A program made the translations under genes and the position numbers. A stretch of DNA of 64,000 nt. It comes from Welwitschia mirabilis. Lineage: Eukaryota; Gnetophyta; Gnetopsida; Welwitschiales. The notes beneath the pieces were generated by a model that saw nothing but the letters and a program-made list of their open reading frames with translations, did not search any database and was not told the DNA's origin. Shown piece by piece: positions 47,946-58,347 of the stretch; within the stretch, counting starts at the first letter, position 1; each line of letters starts with the position of its first letter. The stretch spans positions 149,194,847-149,258,846 of the forward strand of contig JBOZIK010000001.1 of assembly GCA_051453625.1 (NCBI GenBank), written 5' to 3'.

Positions 47946-48480
47946 AGGAGTGACTTATTTATGTTATATTTTGTATCTTCCCCTTCATATGTATTGTACT
48001 AAAAACTTATGTTATATTTATATACATCTTATTTTGAGTTATAGTAATTTGTATGTTATTATTATTGGATTTCATGTATATATTTTTTACACATGCCATT
48101 TTTATATTCAACGATGAGGATTATTTATATTTTCCACAATCATTTTCTTTATATGTTCTACATTTCAATGGGAGACTATTGATTATTAGTTGTTTGGTGA
48201 TTATTATTATAAAAAATTTATTGTAATTTATTTTTAAAGAATAATTTTTTGAGCCTATTGTCCTTCATATCATCTAGATGATGACTAAAATGATAGTATG
48301 GCCAATGCATTACATAGGTGAAATGTTTAGTTTTTTGTTTTTGACAATTTTGTTTGCATCTCTGAGATTTTTAAAATTCATTCTAAGATTATTTTGCAAT
48401 GCCTTAGTTTTTTTAATTAATAGTCATGTTGATACATAATCATAGTTATCTTCCTAGTTTTATTAGGAACTAATAATACT
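47946..48480 (+). other. Element C: 3' non-coding sequence before the 3' LTR
   Basis: AT-rich, with no reading frame. It contains a purine run 'aatgggagact' near 48169 and a dyad 'catcatctagatgatgac'-like at about 48268. The shared phrase 'attaggaactaataatact' just before the polypurine tract parallels elements A and the LTR at 31664. Confidence 0.5.
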
Positions 48481-48490
48481 AAGTGGAGGC
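48481..48490 (+). other. Element C: polypurine tract
   Basis: aagtggaggc lies two bases before the 3' LTR start. The corresponding tract of the LTR at 31664 is aagtgaaggtct. It primes plus-strand synthesis. Confidence 0.65.
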
Positions 48491-48492
48491 TT

Positions 48493-50261
48493 TATTGTAT
48501 TGGTAACTTGTATGTGTCCAATAGGTTATTTTAAGTAGTTTTAAAGCATATTAGAGAGGTTTATGGTTAATGTCAATAATAATGGAGAGCTAAGATGAAT
48601 GACACAAAAACATGTAATCTTTGTTACATTTTATAATGTTTGTAGCAATTTATAATATTTCCTATCTAAAGTAAAATTCTTGTAAATATTAAAGCTAATG
48701 CGATACATGAAGAACTATAAAAAGTCTATCATCCTCCTCATTATCTAGATAACTGTAATATGGTAGTTAATGTGGAGTTCTTATGATGTGGCATCATCTC
48801 CTGTATCATTTGAATGATCAATAGGAAGATACTAGAGATAGACACTTCATTAAACATTATCAAATTATAGCCATTTATTCACACTTTCTTTCGTGGTTGA
48901 TAGGGTTGTCCAAATTCCTGTTAGTCTTATCTATTTTGCAAATAAATATCTCCTTTGCCTTTGACTCTATTTTATGTTTATTTCTAGTAGAAATGCTTGT
49001 GATAGAGGATTGAAGGGCTGGATATCTAATCATGGTTATTGTAGAGAGATGTCTTTCTTAGTGTTGGACTGTGTATTCTTCATTGAGGTGCTGCTACTTT
49101 GTAACATAGATGTTGGTTCAAAAAAATCTAAACTCTGATTTTCTTTTCATATCTTTATTTTGTNNNNNNNNNNNNNNNNNNNNNNNNNNNNNNNNNNNNN
49201 NNNNNNNNNNNNNNNNNNNNNNNNNNNNNNNNNNNNNNNNNNNNNNNNNNNNNNNNNNNNNNNNNNNNNNNNNNNNNNNNNNNNNNNNNNNNNNNNNNNN
49301 NNNNNNNNNNNNNNNNNNNNNNNNNNNNNNNNNNNNNNNNNNNNNNNNNNNNNNNNNNNNNNNNNNNNNNNNNNNNNNNNNNNNNNNNNNNNNNNNNNNN
49401 NNNNNNNNNNNNNNNNNNNNNNNNNNNNNNNNNNNNNNNNNNNNNNNNNNNNNNNNNNNNNNNNNNNNNNNNNNNNNNNNNNNTTTATAAGAGTCTTTTT
49501 GTTAAAAAATATCAACTCTGCCTTTTACTCCATTTCATTTTTATTTGTATTGAAAATTCTTGTGATAAGAGATCAAAGGGTCAAAGATTCATCCATTATT
49601 ATTGCAAAGAGACATCTTTCTTAATATTGGGTTATGTATCCTCTATTAAGGTGCTACTACTTTGTAACATAGATGTTGGTTTGAATCTAATTCAAAGAAC
49701 TCTTTTCTATCTTTATATATTTATTTTTTGCATGTTCCTTATAGTTTATGTTGCTTCTAATTTGCTGATAGCTTTTTTAGTAATATAGACTATGAGAAAA
49801 ACCTTTGTTAAGGTTAAACATTATTAGTTTAAATTCATTATACTTCTTTTCCTAGATTAACTTTACATAGTTTTATATTCTGTTCAATGTAGCTGGTTAC
49901 TTAGGTTGGTCTCAATCTAGTGATGACATTTCTTGTTTGATCTAGATTACATAGGACTAATCTCTATGATAGGCTGATTTAGTAATCAGATAAAAGTTGC
50001 ACTTTATTTAGATTTGCATTTAGTTATATAAGTCTGTTTGCATTATTATTTTTTGCATTATTATTTATTCTTCTTAAAAGATACATAGTGTTTCATTCAT
50101 GAAATCAATTATGTTTCTTCACATCATACCTTCAATGAAAATACAATATTTGGGTCACTCTTATCTATAATAGTTTGTTGTACTTTGCAAAATCTATTTT
50201 TATATGTGAATAACAAGATCTGCTTAAGACTATAATGTTTACACAAATACGTACCATAACA
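48493..50261 (+). repeat. Element C: 3' LTR, containing a partial internal duplication and a 320-N gap
   Basis: It begins TATTGTATTG (decayed TGTTGCA) and ends cgtaccataaca. It aligns with the 5' LTR at both ends. A segment of about 230 bp, matching about 37270-37510 of the 5' LTR, occurs before the gap (about 48930-49163) and again after it (49484-49730). The copies are clearly diverged from each other. The right border is confirmed because the Tat RT of element G resumes immediately. Confidence 0.85.
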
Positions 50262-50266
50262 AGATT
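50262..50266 (+). repeat. Target-site duplication, right copy (element C)
   Basis: agatt follows the LTR end and corresponds to agttt at 36792-36796 (four of five bases). Confidence 0.65.
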
Positions 50267-51160
50267 TTTAATGAATTTCATTTCATTTAATAAATTTCCT
50301 TTCTTAAGTAGATGCATAAATGGTTTACATTAATTCATCAAGGTTAAAATGAATTGACATGTTACTTGTAATCTAACTTGGATACTATGTAATTCTTTTA
50401 AATTATGTGGTAATGTTATATCAATAATTTCTTCGTTCCTTTTAAGATTAATTTCTATTCTTCTTTTTAATACCATAAAACCTAAAAGTTTTTTTGAAGG
50501 TACATAAAAAATACATCTCTTTATATTTATCTATAAGATATATCATTTTACTTACTTGAAATTTTATTTTAAATTATTTAGATAATTAGCTACTACTTTT
50601 GATTTAACTCTAAGGCCATTAACATAATCTTCCAAATTATAATGTATTATGTCAGAGAATATGTATATCATCACTTTCTAGTATGTTGTATTATTTTTTA
50701 AATTCAAAAGAAATTAAGAAATAATATTAAAAATCATAGAATGTTATAAATATTGTCTTATATTAATCTAACCATCCATGAATGATAAAAGGTCATAACT
50801 AGTGGTTTTGTTAACTAGGATGCTAATGTTTGGTAAAGGATGATCATCTTTAAGAGTTATCTTATTTCAATCATCATTAGATACAAATATGAATTTATCC
50901 ATTCTTATCTAGGATGAATACCACGTTCAATAGCTAATTTGAATAATCTACTTAAGTCTTGTTTAACTAATAACATAGGATGGAGGTTAAGTTTCCAAAC
51001 CTTTTATTTCACTAGGATTGTATTTAATTTTAAAATGATATTATGCATTATAATTAATTTATTGATTATGGCATGTCCTTATAATTCCAAGTAAAGATGT
51101 CTTTTTTAGGTGATAACATAATTTGGAGTTCTAATTTAACTTCCTAAGATAAATATTAAT
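50262..51160 (-). pseudogene. Element G (Tat lineage): reverse transcriptase, degenerate
   Basis: Minus-strand translation starts with TWNYKDMP-like sequence (normally TWSYxEMPGL), then KLNTILVK, VKQDLSRLFKLAIERGIH, IFSDIIHYNLEDYVNGLRVK (YVDD read as YVNG), INIKRCIFYVPSKKLLGFMV, RRIEINLKRNEEII and CKPFMHLLKKGNLLNEMKF. The last residues continue directly into TFNRVNEYLK at 36796, across element C. The catalytic YVDD is lost. Many stops. Confidence 0.9.
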
Positions 51161-51755
51161 TGATTTTGAGTAACTTTTCTTGATCATCAATATCAACTAG
51201 AAAATTATATGCTTTGACATCTTGTCATTTCACTAAAAATAACTTTATATTTTAATATTTCATTATTTCATAAGATTTTTTATTTTTAGTTGTCTGCTTT
51301 ATATTCAAATAAATGTATGATTTTTAAAATAAATTGTTATAGCTAAAATATATAAGGGTAAAATTGGCATGCCTTTTAATAAGTAGACAAGATAAAATGA
51401 CATACAAGATTGACTTTAATAAATTGTTAACCATGGAGTTCTATGAACATAAAGACAAAGGTATGAACTAAAGATTAAGATATCAAATAAAAAAAGTAAT
51501 GCAAATAGATGTAGTGGATTATTATGAAAAAAAAATTGTTTAAGACGTAATTTTTTCTTTCTTTATTTTCTCTTTATACCTTAATGTAAAAAGATATTAT
51601 TATGTAGTAATAGCAAAGTTATCAAGAAGGAATGGAGTAAATTTTAAATCTAGTAGTTTTCATTAACAACTTGTAAAACCTTCATCTTATAAGGCTCCAC
51701 TGGATCATATTAAAAATATAGAAAGGAAATGATTTAATCTCCTAATATTGAATGT
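51161..51755 (-). other. Element G: protease-RT interval, nothing defined
   Basis: The sequence is AT-rich and full of stops on the minus strand. No motif could be defined between the protease and the TWNYKDMP motif. Confidence 0.45.
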
Positions 51756-52200
51756 GATAATAAGGAATAAAAATAAGATGGGGCTTTGATATTTACCACT
51801 GTATGATTCCTTTCTAGTGATATTAATATTTTTAATCCAATAAAATTTAGTTTTTGGTGGCCTAGAAAGATAACCACACATATGTTCATGATCTAAAAAT
51901 GAACTAGTAGTAAGTTAAATGCTATAGCGTTATTAATTACATGGGATTCTATTTCCTTAACATTTTGAGCTACCTCAAATAGAAAGATGAGTATTCCTAT
52001 AGATTTGTCTTTATAATCATTAAAACTCCTCATCATTATGTTCTTTTTTAAATTTAATAAATGTTGTAAGTTGAGCTTATTGAGGCATAATGATCTAATT
52101 ACATTTATCTCAATCCCACAGTTAACAAGGATTATAGCTACTTTAGTAGGTCTGATTTCTACTAAAATGTAGGATGGTTTAGTGATTATAGTTTTTTGAA
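51756..52200 (-). pseudogene. Element G: aspartic protease, degenerate
   Basis: The translation reads RPTKVAIILVNCGIEINVI (normally LVDGGSxVNxM), LCLNKLNLQHLLN, DYKDKSIGILIFLFEVAQNV and IAFNLLLV. After a stop it reads VVIFLGHQKLNFIG and VVNIKAPSY. The AFNxLLGR step and the following HxxxxFxT order are of the Tat type. The active-site Asp is read as Asn. Confidence 0.8.
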
Positions 52201-52423
52201 AAGTAGATGAAATTTCTTCAAGTTAGAATTGGACTATTTCTTGATCCTTGTAATTTTTTTATGAAATTTAGCTACTTTTAGGTAAGTTCTTATTCTAGTG
52301 ATAATTACAACATTAACCATTTCTCATGTAATCTTTTAAATGTTTATCTATGAGGCTTAAAGTTTTTAATTAATGAAGAAAGATAATGATATGCTTTCTT
52401 TATTTTTGAGGAATGTGACTGTT
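52201..52423 (-). other. Element G: sequence upstream of protease, up to element E
   Basis: On the minus strand this should be the end of Gag. I could not identify a zinc knuckle. It is cut by element E's LTR at 52429. Confidence 0.4.
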
Positions 52424-52428
52424 ATTAT
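52424..52428 (+). repeat. Target-site duplication, left copy (element E)
   Basis: attat precedes the LTR start at 52429. The five bases after the 3' LTR are attac (59644-59648), differing by one transition. The match is short, so this is a reasonable but not compelling call. Confidence 0.5.
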
Positions 52429-53218
52429 TTTTAACATGTAAAAATTGACATTATCATCAATTTTAATGATCAACTAACCTTAATAGAAGGTACTAATATA
52501 ACTGATTTCATCATAAAAGCATGTCTTCTACTGATTTTCATACTAGTTATGAACTTAGATATTTTCATTGATATTTTTAGATGAAGATGCTTAATTCGAG
52601 GACATGCCTTTATCTGATCATTAAATAAATTAAAACATTGGTGCTAGTAGTTAAGAGTACTAGCATCACTAGCCTCAATGCATAACTTTCCTTCAAACTC
52701 ATGTTCTTAGCTTATCATCAAAAAATGAATAGAATTCAATAATGGGCTTGATCAAATTCCACATGAAAAACCAATTGCATTCTTGATGACATGTGGCAGT
52801 GATGATGAGGATTTGTAAAGAAATACATGAAATTATTGAGTACGATCATAATGGAGACATATGGTGTAGATAGTAGATAGCAGTAGTTATAGCTCTCTAG
52901 AGCTAAGCATTAGCATCATAATAAGCATCTTAACTAAATGGTAAAGAGGGGAAACCATGTGCCTAATGTTATGATTTATAATCATTTACTTAATATTATA
53001 AGACAAGGACTTCTAAGCAACCCTCTTCCCCATTTCTACCTATAAACGGGCCTTGAACTCTTTATTTTATCATCTTTATTTTGAAGTATTATAGAACTTT
53101 AGAGTATTAAAATTATTATTGTTATTGTTTTTGAACTTATATCCATGTTCTCCCTAAGGATGAACGATAGCTAAGCATAAGTTTCTCTTTAGATATAAAC
53201 ATTGTAATATATTGAATA
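52429..53218 (+). repeat. Element E: 5' LTR (790 bp)
   Basis: It aligns with 58348-59643. Common landmarks are 'taacatgtaaaaattga', 'catgttcttagc'-like, 'tagctatagctctctagagc'-like and 'atatccatgtt'. A TATA-like tataaacgg lies at 53041. Compared with the 3' LTR it lacks about 500 bases after about 53107. It is unrelated to the LTRs of elements A-C. Confidence 0.85.
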
Positions 53219-53224
53219 GATTTT

Positions 53225-53242
53225 CATGCCATTGCTAGGAAC
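53225..53242 (+). other. Element E: primer-binding site
   Basis: gccattgctaggaac at 53228-53242 matches GCCGTTGCCGGGGAC of the Athila type, with four transitions. It follows the LTR end by a few bases. Elements C and E therefore use the same primer class. Confidence 0.75.
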
Positions 53243-54319
53243 AACTACATGATACCAATTAAGAGGATTACTACTTATATTTCTATACATTTTTATACAT
53301 AGTTTTTGCTTCTCTAATGATGAATATTAGTTCTCTTTCTAGTGATACCCAAATTAGTTCTTTTCCTTTTTTTTTTAATGTGTTTCATTAGTTTTCTTAT
53401 AGTGGTTAGTACTGGTTCTTTTAGTAAAACCCAAACTTGTCCAACTAGTTTTAAACATTTATTTTAATTTTGTGCTAATTTGATTTATACAAATCTAACA
53501 TTTGTTTGTAAGTTAATTTTGTAATAAAACTTTAAAAACTTTTAATTACCTTTATGTTAGATTAAATGCTTTCTTTTTTCCTACTATGTTTCTTTGTATT
53601 TTTTGTGTTTCATTTCTATGTTTTTACTCTTTAGAACATTAAAAGTTTCTTTTAAAAATTCATTAATTTAATAAATTTGGGTTTGATTTTATTTACATTT
53701 TTTATTTTTATTTTAATTGACTATGATCTTGCTATTATAATTATTCCATATAAGATTAGTAAATCTTACTATAAATTCTAAATCTATTACTTAAAACCTA
53801 GATTGTTCCACATCCTTTCCTCATTGGTGTCATTGTGGTTTTGGCTCAAAGTACTTTACAATTTTTACTGAACTATTTGTAAAAACCTTGAAACTAAACC
53901 AACTTATAGGCTCTATGAAATATGACCAAGAAATCCCTTTGTAATTTTCCTAAACTTTGTTCTTATATGTATTGAAACTATGATGAATTAGAGAGATTAA
54001 TTTATAAAACATGAATCCCTTTATGATTATAACAATTAAAGAGATTAACCCTCAAACTTTTAAAAAAATTAAAACAATCCAAAAAATTATCTTGTCACAA
54101 TACCATAATAAAACCTAAATGATCCACTTAATCTTTAAGATCCTTTTAATAGATCTTTATCTAATTAAGAGATAATCAATAAATAAATGGCCTACTACTT
54201 TATCTAAGAATATGTCAAGTGGAAGTCTACTCTCACTACTATTACTAGTCAACCTAGAAAACCCTTCATGATTACCTCTAATCACAAATCCTAGGAACAT
54301 TCTCTTACATAGAATTGTC
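53243..54319 (+). other. Element E: leader
   Basis: About 1.1 kb of AT-rich sequence without a supported frame lies between the primer site and Gag. Phrases with 'ctttactataaattct' and Leu/Asn-biased runs are present, but no domain is. Confidence 0.5.
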
Positions 54320-55095
54320 ACTCCTTAACTAAAGGCTAGAATTGAAATCCTTCACTCTCAAAGACTTGTCTTATTACCATGGACTAGAGTTTGAGGACTC
54401 ATACCTTCATCTCAAGAAATTTGAATGTATTCAATTAATTATCCCTCAATATCTTAATAATAATAATGCACTTATGCTTATTCTATTTTTCTTTTCCTCG
54501 AAAGAAAAGGTTAAATCTCAGTTATACATCCTAAAACCATTATCCATTCCAATTTCGGCTTACTTAAGTAAAGATTTTATCCCTAATTTCTTTTTTAATC
54601 ATAAGACAAATTCTCTATGAAAATAAATCATGAATTTCCAATAAAAGAACTACAAAAACTTTTCCTAGAGTTTAAAATGATTTGCGAAACTATTATTAAG
54701 ATGTTCTCAATATGGTTTTTAGCTAGTTAGGGAAATAAGTTTCTTATATAATGGGTTGTCCCCTAATAACCATTAATTACTTGAGATGATAAGCTAAGCT
54801 AATTTTATTAGCATGCCTCTAAACAAGTTTTGGAAGTACTTAGAAAGTGTAGTTAAGAATTTAAACAACTATGAGAATCTACTAAACCTTCATAATCTTA
54901 CATTATTATGTTAACAAGTGTTTTTAAGGTTTTAAAAAATTTTGATGTAAATAAAAAAATAGATAAATGAGCAAAGAAATTAGAATATTTGACTTTCTTA
55001 TCTTTATCTTCATCTATGGTCACTAAACCTGAATGTTTGATTTGCCACATTGATAACCATAAAACTATTGAATTTCCCTCCATTCCTTTATTCCA
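54320..55095 (+). pseudogene. Element E: Gag core and first zinc knuckle, degenerate
   Basis: The open frame at 54342-54620 corresponds to the Gag core, with DSYLHLKKFECIQLI, FFFSSKEKVKSQLYIL, SAYLSKDFIPNFFFNHKTNS (normally FLxKFFPxxKT). This is followed by MNFQxKNYKNF and LRCSQYGF in broken frame. Near 55029-55075 a knuckle remnant reads CLICHIDNHKTIEF, with CX2CX4HX4C spacing and the last Cys read as Phe. The short minus-strand frame at 54898-55083 is a shadow. Confidence 0.8.
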
Positions 55096-55479
55096 AAGAA
55101 CAACTAATAACTAGGTAAATATAGTAAGGCATCAATGAAAAAATCCAAAAAATAATTCACACTTAAACACTTATAACCTTGGCTGGTTAAGCTACTCTAA
55201 TTTATCTTGGAAGAAAGACAATAACCCACAAGAAAAATTATCATCTTAAAAACTTGTTTTTCTTATTTTCTCTTTCTTACATTTCATTATCAAACCATCA
55301 AATGATTTTGTCTAACCATTAAATGAAAAGTTTAGGGAATTAGAAGCACAAACAAATCTAAGACTTAAACAAAGCATACACGAACTCCAAAAACCCACTA
55401 CCTACATCTTTTCATTAATTAACTAAATGTAAATAGGAAAAATTAGATTTATTAAAGAAGAATTTAACCATTTAGAATA

Positions 55480-55810
55480 AACTAAAGCAATTCACATTAG
55501 ATGTGGTATAAAAACTAACCATATATTAACACAGTGTAAATATAAAGATGAGGGAAAAGTAAAAAATACAACTCTTTACTAAGGACCTTTACCTTTTCCC
55601 TAAGATTTAAATAAAGAAAAGGTAATAGACTTAGAAGAATATTTTCTTACATATAAAAAGCCTTTACATTTTTCCTAACATCTATGAAAGGAGAAAATTT
55701 AGAAGTAGCAACTTAAGGCCTTAATATTATTTTAAAGAAATTAAAATTAGCATGCCTCTTTTACAAGTGTCGAAAAGGGCACTCTTCTATGAAAAACTTC
55801 TTAAAGATAT
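55480..55810 (+). pseudogene. Element E: two further zinc-knuckle remnants of Gag
   Basis: At about 55500-55545 the translation IRCGIKTNHILTQC preserves GX4HX4C of a knuckle with one Cys lost. At about 55755-55800 CLFYKCRKGHSSMKNF resembles a CX2CX4HX4C knuckle with small distortions. Several knuckles in one Gag is a feature of this subfamily that A-C do not show here. The reading frame between them is broken. Confidence 0.6.
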
Positions 55811-55959
55811 GTTCACTATTAAAATATGGATGAATGTTAAGAACAAAGTAATCTTAGCCCAACAAACTAGTGAAATCATCTAGAACCACTTTCTACCTAA
55901 GTAGAAAGATCCAAGTTATGCCACAGTAACAATTATAATTAGAAAAAAAAAATTAAGCA

Positions 55960-56900
55960 AACCTCATTAGATTTTAAATCAAGTGTCAAAACCTTACCTC
56001 ATTATATTTACAAGTAACTTAGCTTAAATGACATTAAACGCACTAAAATCCAATTGCAATTAATAGAAAATTCTATGAAATCATCCTTAGGAATAGTTAA
56101 NNNNNNNNNNNNNNNNNNNNNNNNNNNNNNNNNNNNNNNNNNNNNNNNNNNNNNNNNNNNNNNNNNNNNNNNNNNNNNNNNNNNNNNNNNNNNNNNNNNN
56201 NNNNNNNNNNNNNNNNNNNNNNNNNNNNNNNNNNNNNNNNNNNNNNNNNNNNNNNNNNNNNNNNNNNNNNNNNNNNNNNNNNNNNNNNNNNNNNNNNNNN
56301 NNNNNNNNNNNNNNNNNNNNNNNNNNNNNNNNNNNNNNNNNNNNNNNNNNNNNNNNNNNNNNNNNNNNNNNNNNNNNNNNNNNNNNNNNNNNNNNNNNNN
56401 NNNNNNNNNNNNNNNNNNNNNNNNNNNNNNNNNNNNNNNNNNNNNNNNNNNNNNNNNNNNNNNNNNNNNNNNNNNNNNNNNNNNNNNNNNNNNNNNNNNN
56501 NNNNNNNNNNNNNNNNNNNNNNNNNNNNNNNNNNNNNNNNNNNNNNNNNNNNNNNNNNNNNNNNNNNNNNNNNNNNNNNNNNNNNNNNNNNNNNNNNNNN
56601 NNNNNNNNNNNNNNNNNNNNNNNNNNNNNNNNNNNNNNNNNNNNNNNNNNNNNTTAGTAATAGTTAAAGATGTAATAGTTTAAGTTAATAACTGCTATTT
56701 TCTAACTAACTTTAGAGTTTTTGAGATAGATCAAACAAAACATAATTTAGTGTCCATTGTCTTAGGAAGAACGTTTTCTACAACTTCAAATTCCTTAATT
56801 GATTGTAGGAATGGTGAAATGAAAATATCATTTAGTAAAATAATCATAATCTTAAATATCTTTAATGCAATGATGTTACTTAAAAATCCTTAAGAGGCTA
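55960..56900 (+). pseudogene. Element E: aspartic protease, degenerate, split by a 553-N gap
   Basis: Before the gap: FKSSVKTLPHYIYK (normally LGSSVNLLPYSVYK), then TKIQLQLIENSMKSSLGIVK. After it: LVIVKDVIV, NNCYFLTNFRVFEID, VSIVLGRTFSTTSNSLIDCR and NGEMKISFSKIIIILNIFNA. The domain is complete when the two sides are laid together, although the gap is 553 N. It matches element D's protease closely. Confidence 0.85.
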
Positions 56901-57039
56901 ATTCTCTTAATGAAACTTGCGACTTTGAATGTTCTTCTCCCAAGTTAAATATTTTTCATTCTTTGTTATATTTTAATTATTAATTCTCTAACTCCAAACT
57001 CGATAATCATAATCACTTTTGGTCTTCTATAATACATCA

Positions 57040-57240
57040 TTCTAAAAATTAACTTTTACTTAAGGACAATTTCCATATGAGTACCCCATCACATAATTAT
57101 CATGCATCCCATCATGCTTTTGAACATTTTCATATATCAAATCCATTTTTAAGTCACTCCAAAAAATTCATAAATCATCCATCCAAGTCATTAAATCATG
57201 CATGTTTAAGACTTCTTAGATAGGTTAAAGGTCCTTAAGC
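57040..57240 (+). pseudogene. Element E: C-terminal remnant of pol after an internal deletion
   Basis: YHASHHAFEHFHISNPFLSH and SLNHACLRLLR correspond to the sequence just after integrase in element D (near 29410-29540: HYRSSHHPFEPCHSLNPLSN). Between the protease (ending about 56900) and this point only about 140 bases remain. In element D about 2.9 kb of RT, RNase H and integrase occupy the same interval. Confidence 0.75.
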
Positions 57241-57269
57241 AATCTCATTATCACTTCAGTAATGGTTAA

Positions 57270-57640
57270 TATCAAGTTTATTTTTGGGATTTTAAGGAAA
57301 CTTACACTTATTTCAAGTATATTAGTTAGGAATTCTTTCACTTAGGGTCTTTGCTTTTTGTAAAACTTAATTGAAAAGGTGGAATTTACATTCACATGTA
57401 CTCCTTAGGTAAAAAACCTTTAATTTGTCAGGTTTAGTTAATTGGATTGGAGCTATAAACACCTATAGGTAATGAACCTTCAATAATCTAATTATGACAT
57501 GGTCAACTAAATTAGGGATATAAACATTCACTAGCAATGTAGTATTGGTTTCTATAAATACAACATGCTTAACTTTATTGGTGAAAAAATTCATAACATT
57601 ATATGCTCAATGTGATTCGAAGACACAATACTAAGAACGT
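57270..57640 (+). repeat. Post-pol block shared with element D
   Basis: It aligns with 29620-30170 (landmarks 'ttcacttagggtct', 'aattgaaaaggtgg', 'ctataaacacc', 'tatatgctcaatgtg'). It is non-coding. Confidence 0.8.
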
Positions 57641-58338
57641 ATGTGAAAGAAGAAACCAAAAATAAAGGAATGACAAATATGGGGATCAGAAGCTTTACAT
57701 GAACTATTACCTTTTAAACTTTCATACTTAGGTTTTGCATCAATTTCTTTAATTCTTATAAGTTATTGCTTAAAAATTTAGTTAATTAATATCACAATCC
57801 ATTAAAAACAAAAAATATAATAAAGGGTTGATAAATTAGCATAGTTTGATCATCTATTTATTAGTTTGTAGTTTAGTCCATTTGATGAATTTGTCATCTC
57901 CATTTCACTATAATTAATCATACTTCATCACCATTATTATGAGAAATAACTTCTAAGGCATAAACCATTTTTATCGACAAGACTTTTACTTAGTAGTATT
58001 TTCACATTAGTTAGTATTTTTCTTGTTAAATTAGCTACATCATTTTACATGGTTTTCAATAAAAGAACTCTTTACAATTCTATCTAGACTTATGTTCTAA
58101 AATAACTTAAATTTTATTTACCATAAAATTTAAGAATAAAGTTTAGTTTTGGTTAGGGAAAATGACATCTTGATTTTCACTAATTTTTTATGCTTTGATG
58201 TCTTAATAACAGAAAATTGGTCATATAATTTTTAAAATTACATCTTTTCCATACTTGAGCACATTAGACTTTAATAATTTTTCCATGTTTAATCATTTCA
58301 TTATCATCTTTTTACGAAGGCAATAGAAAAAGACTAAG
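57641..58338 (+). other. Element E: 3' tail
   Basis: AT-rich sequence with no supported frame. It shows no relation to the tails of A and C. Confidence 0.5.
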
Positions 58339-58347
58339 TAGGGGGTG
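58339..58347 (+). other. Element E: polypurine tract
   Basis: tagggggtg, within agactaagtagggggtg, directly precedes the LTR start TGTTAACATG. A G-rich purine run in this position is the usual plus-strand primer. Confidence 0.75.

Noticed and set aside
49110-49624. Open frames of 120-154 codons through the gap at 49164-49483
   Set aside because: Nearly all codons are N. The flanking sequence is LTR.
56054-56683. 209-codon frame across the gap at 56101-56653
   Set aside because: Mostly N. The few real residues belong to the decayed protease of element E, which I list as a pseudogene.
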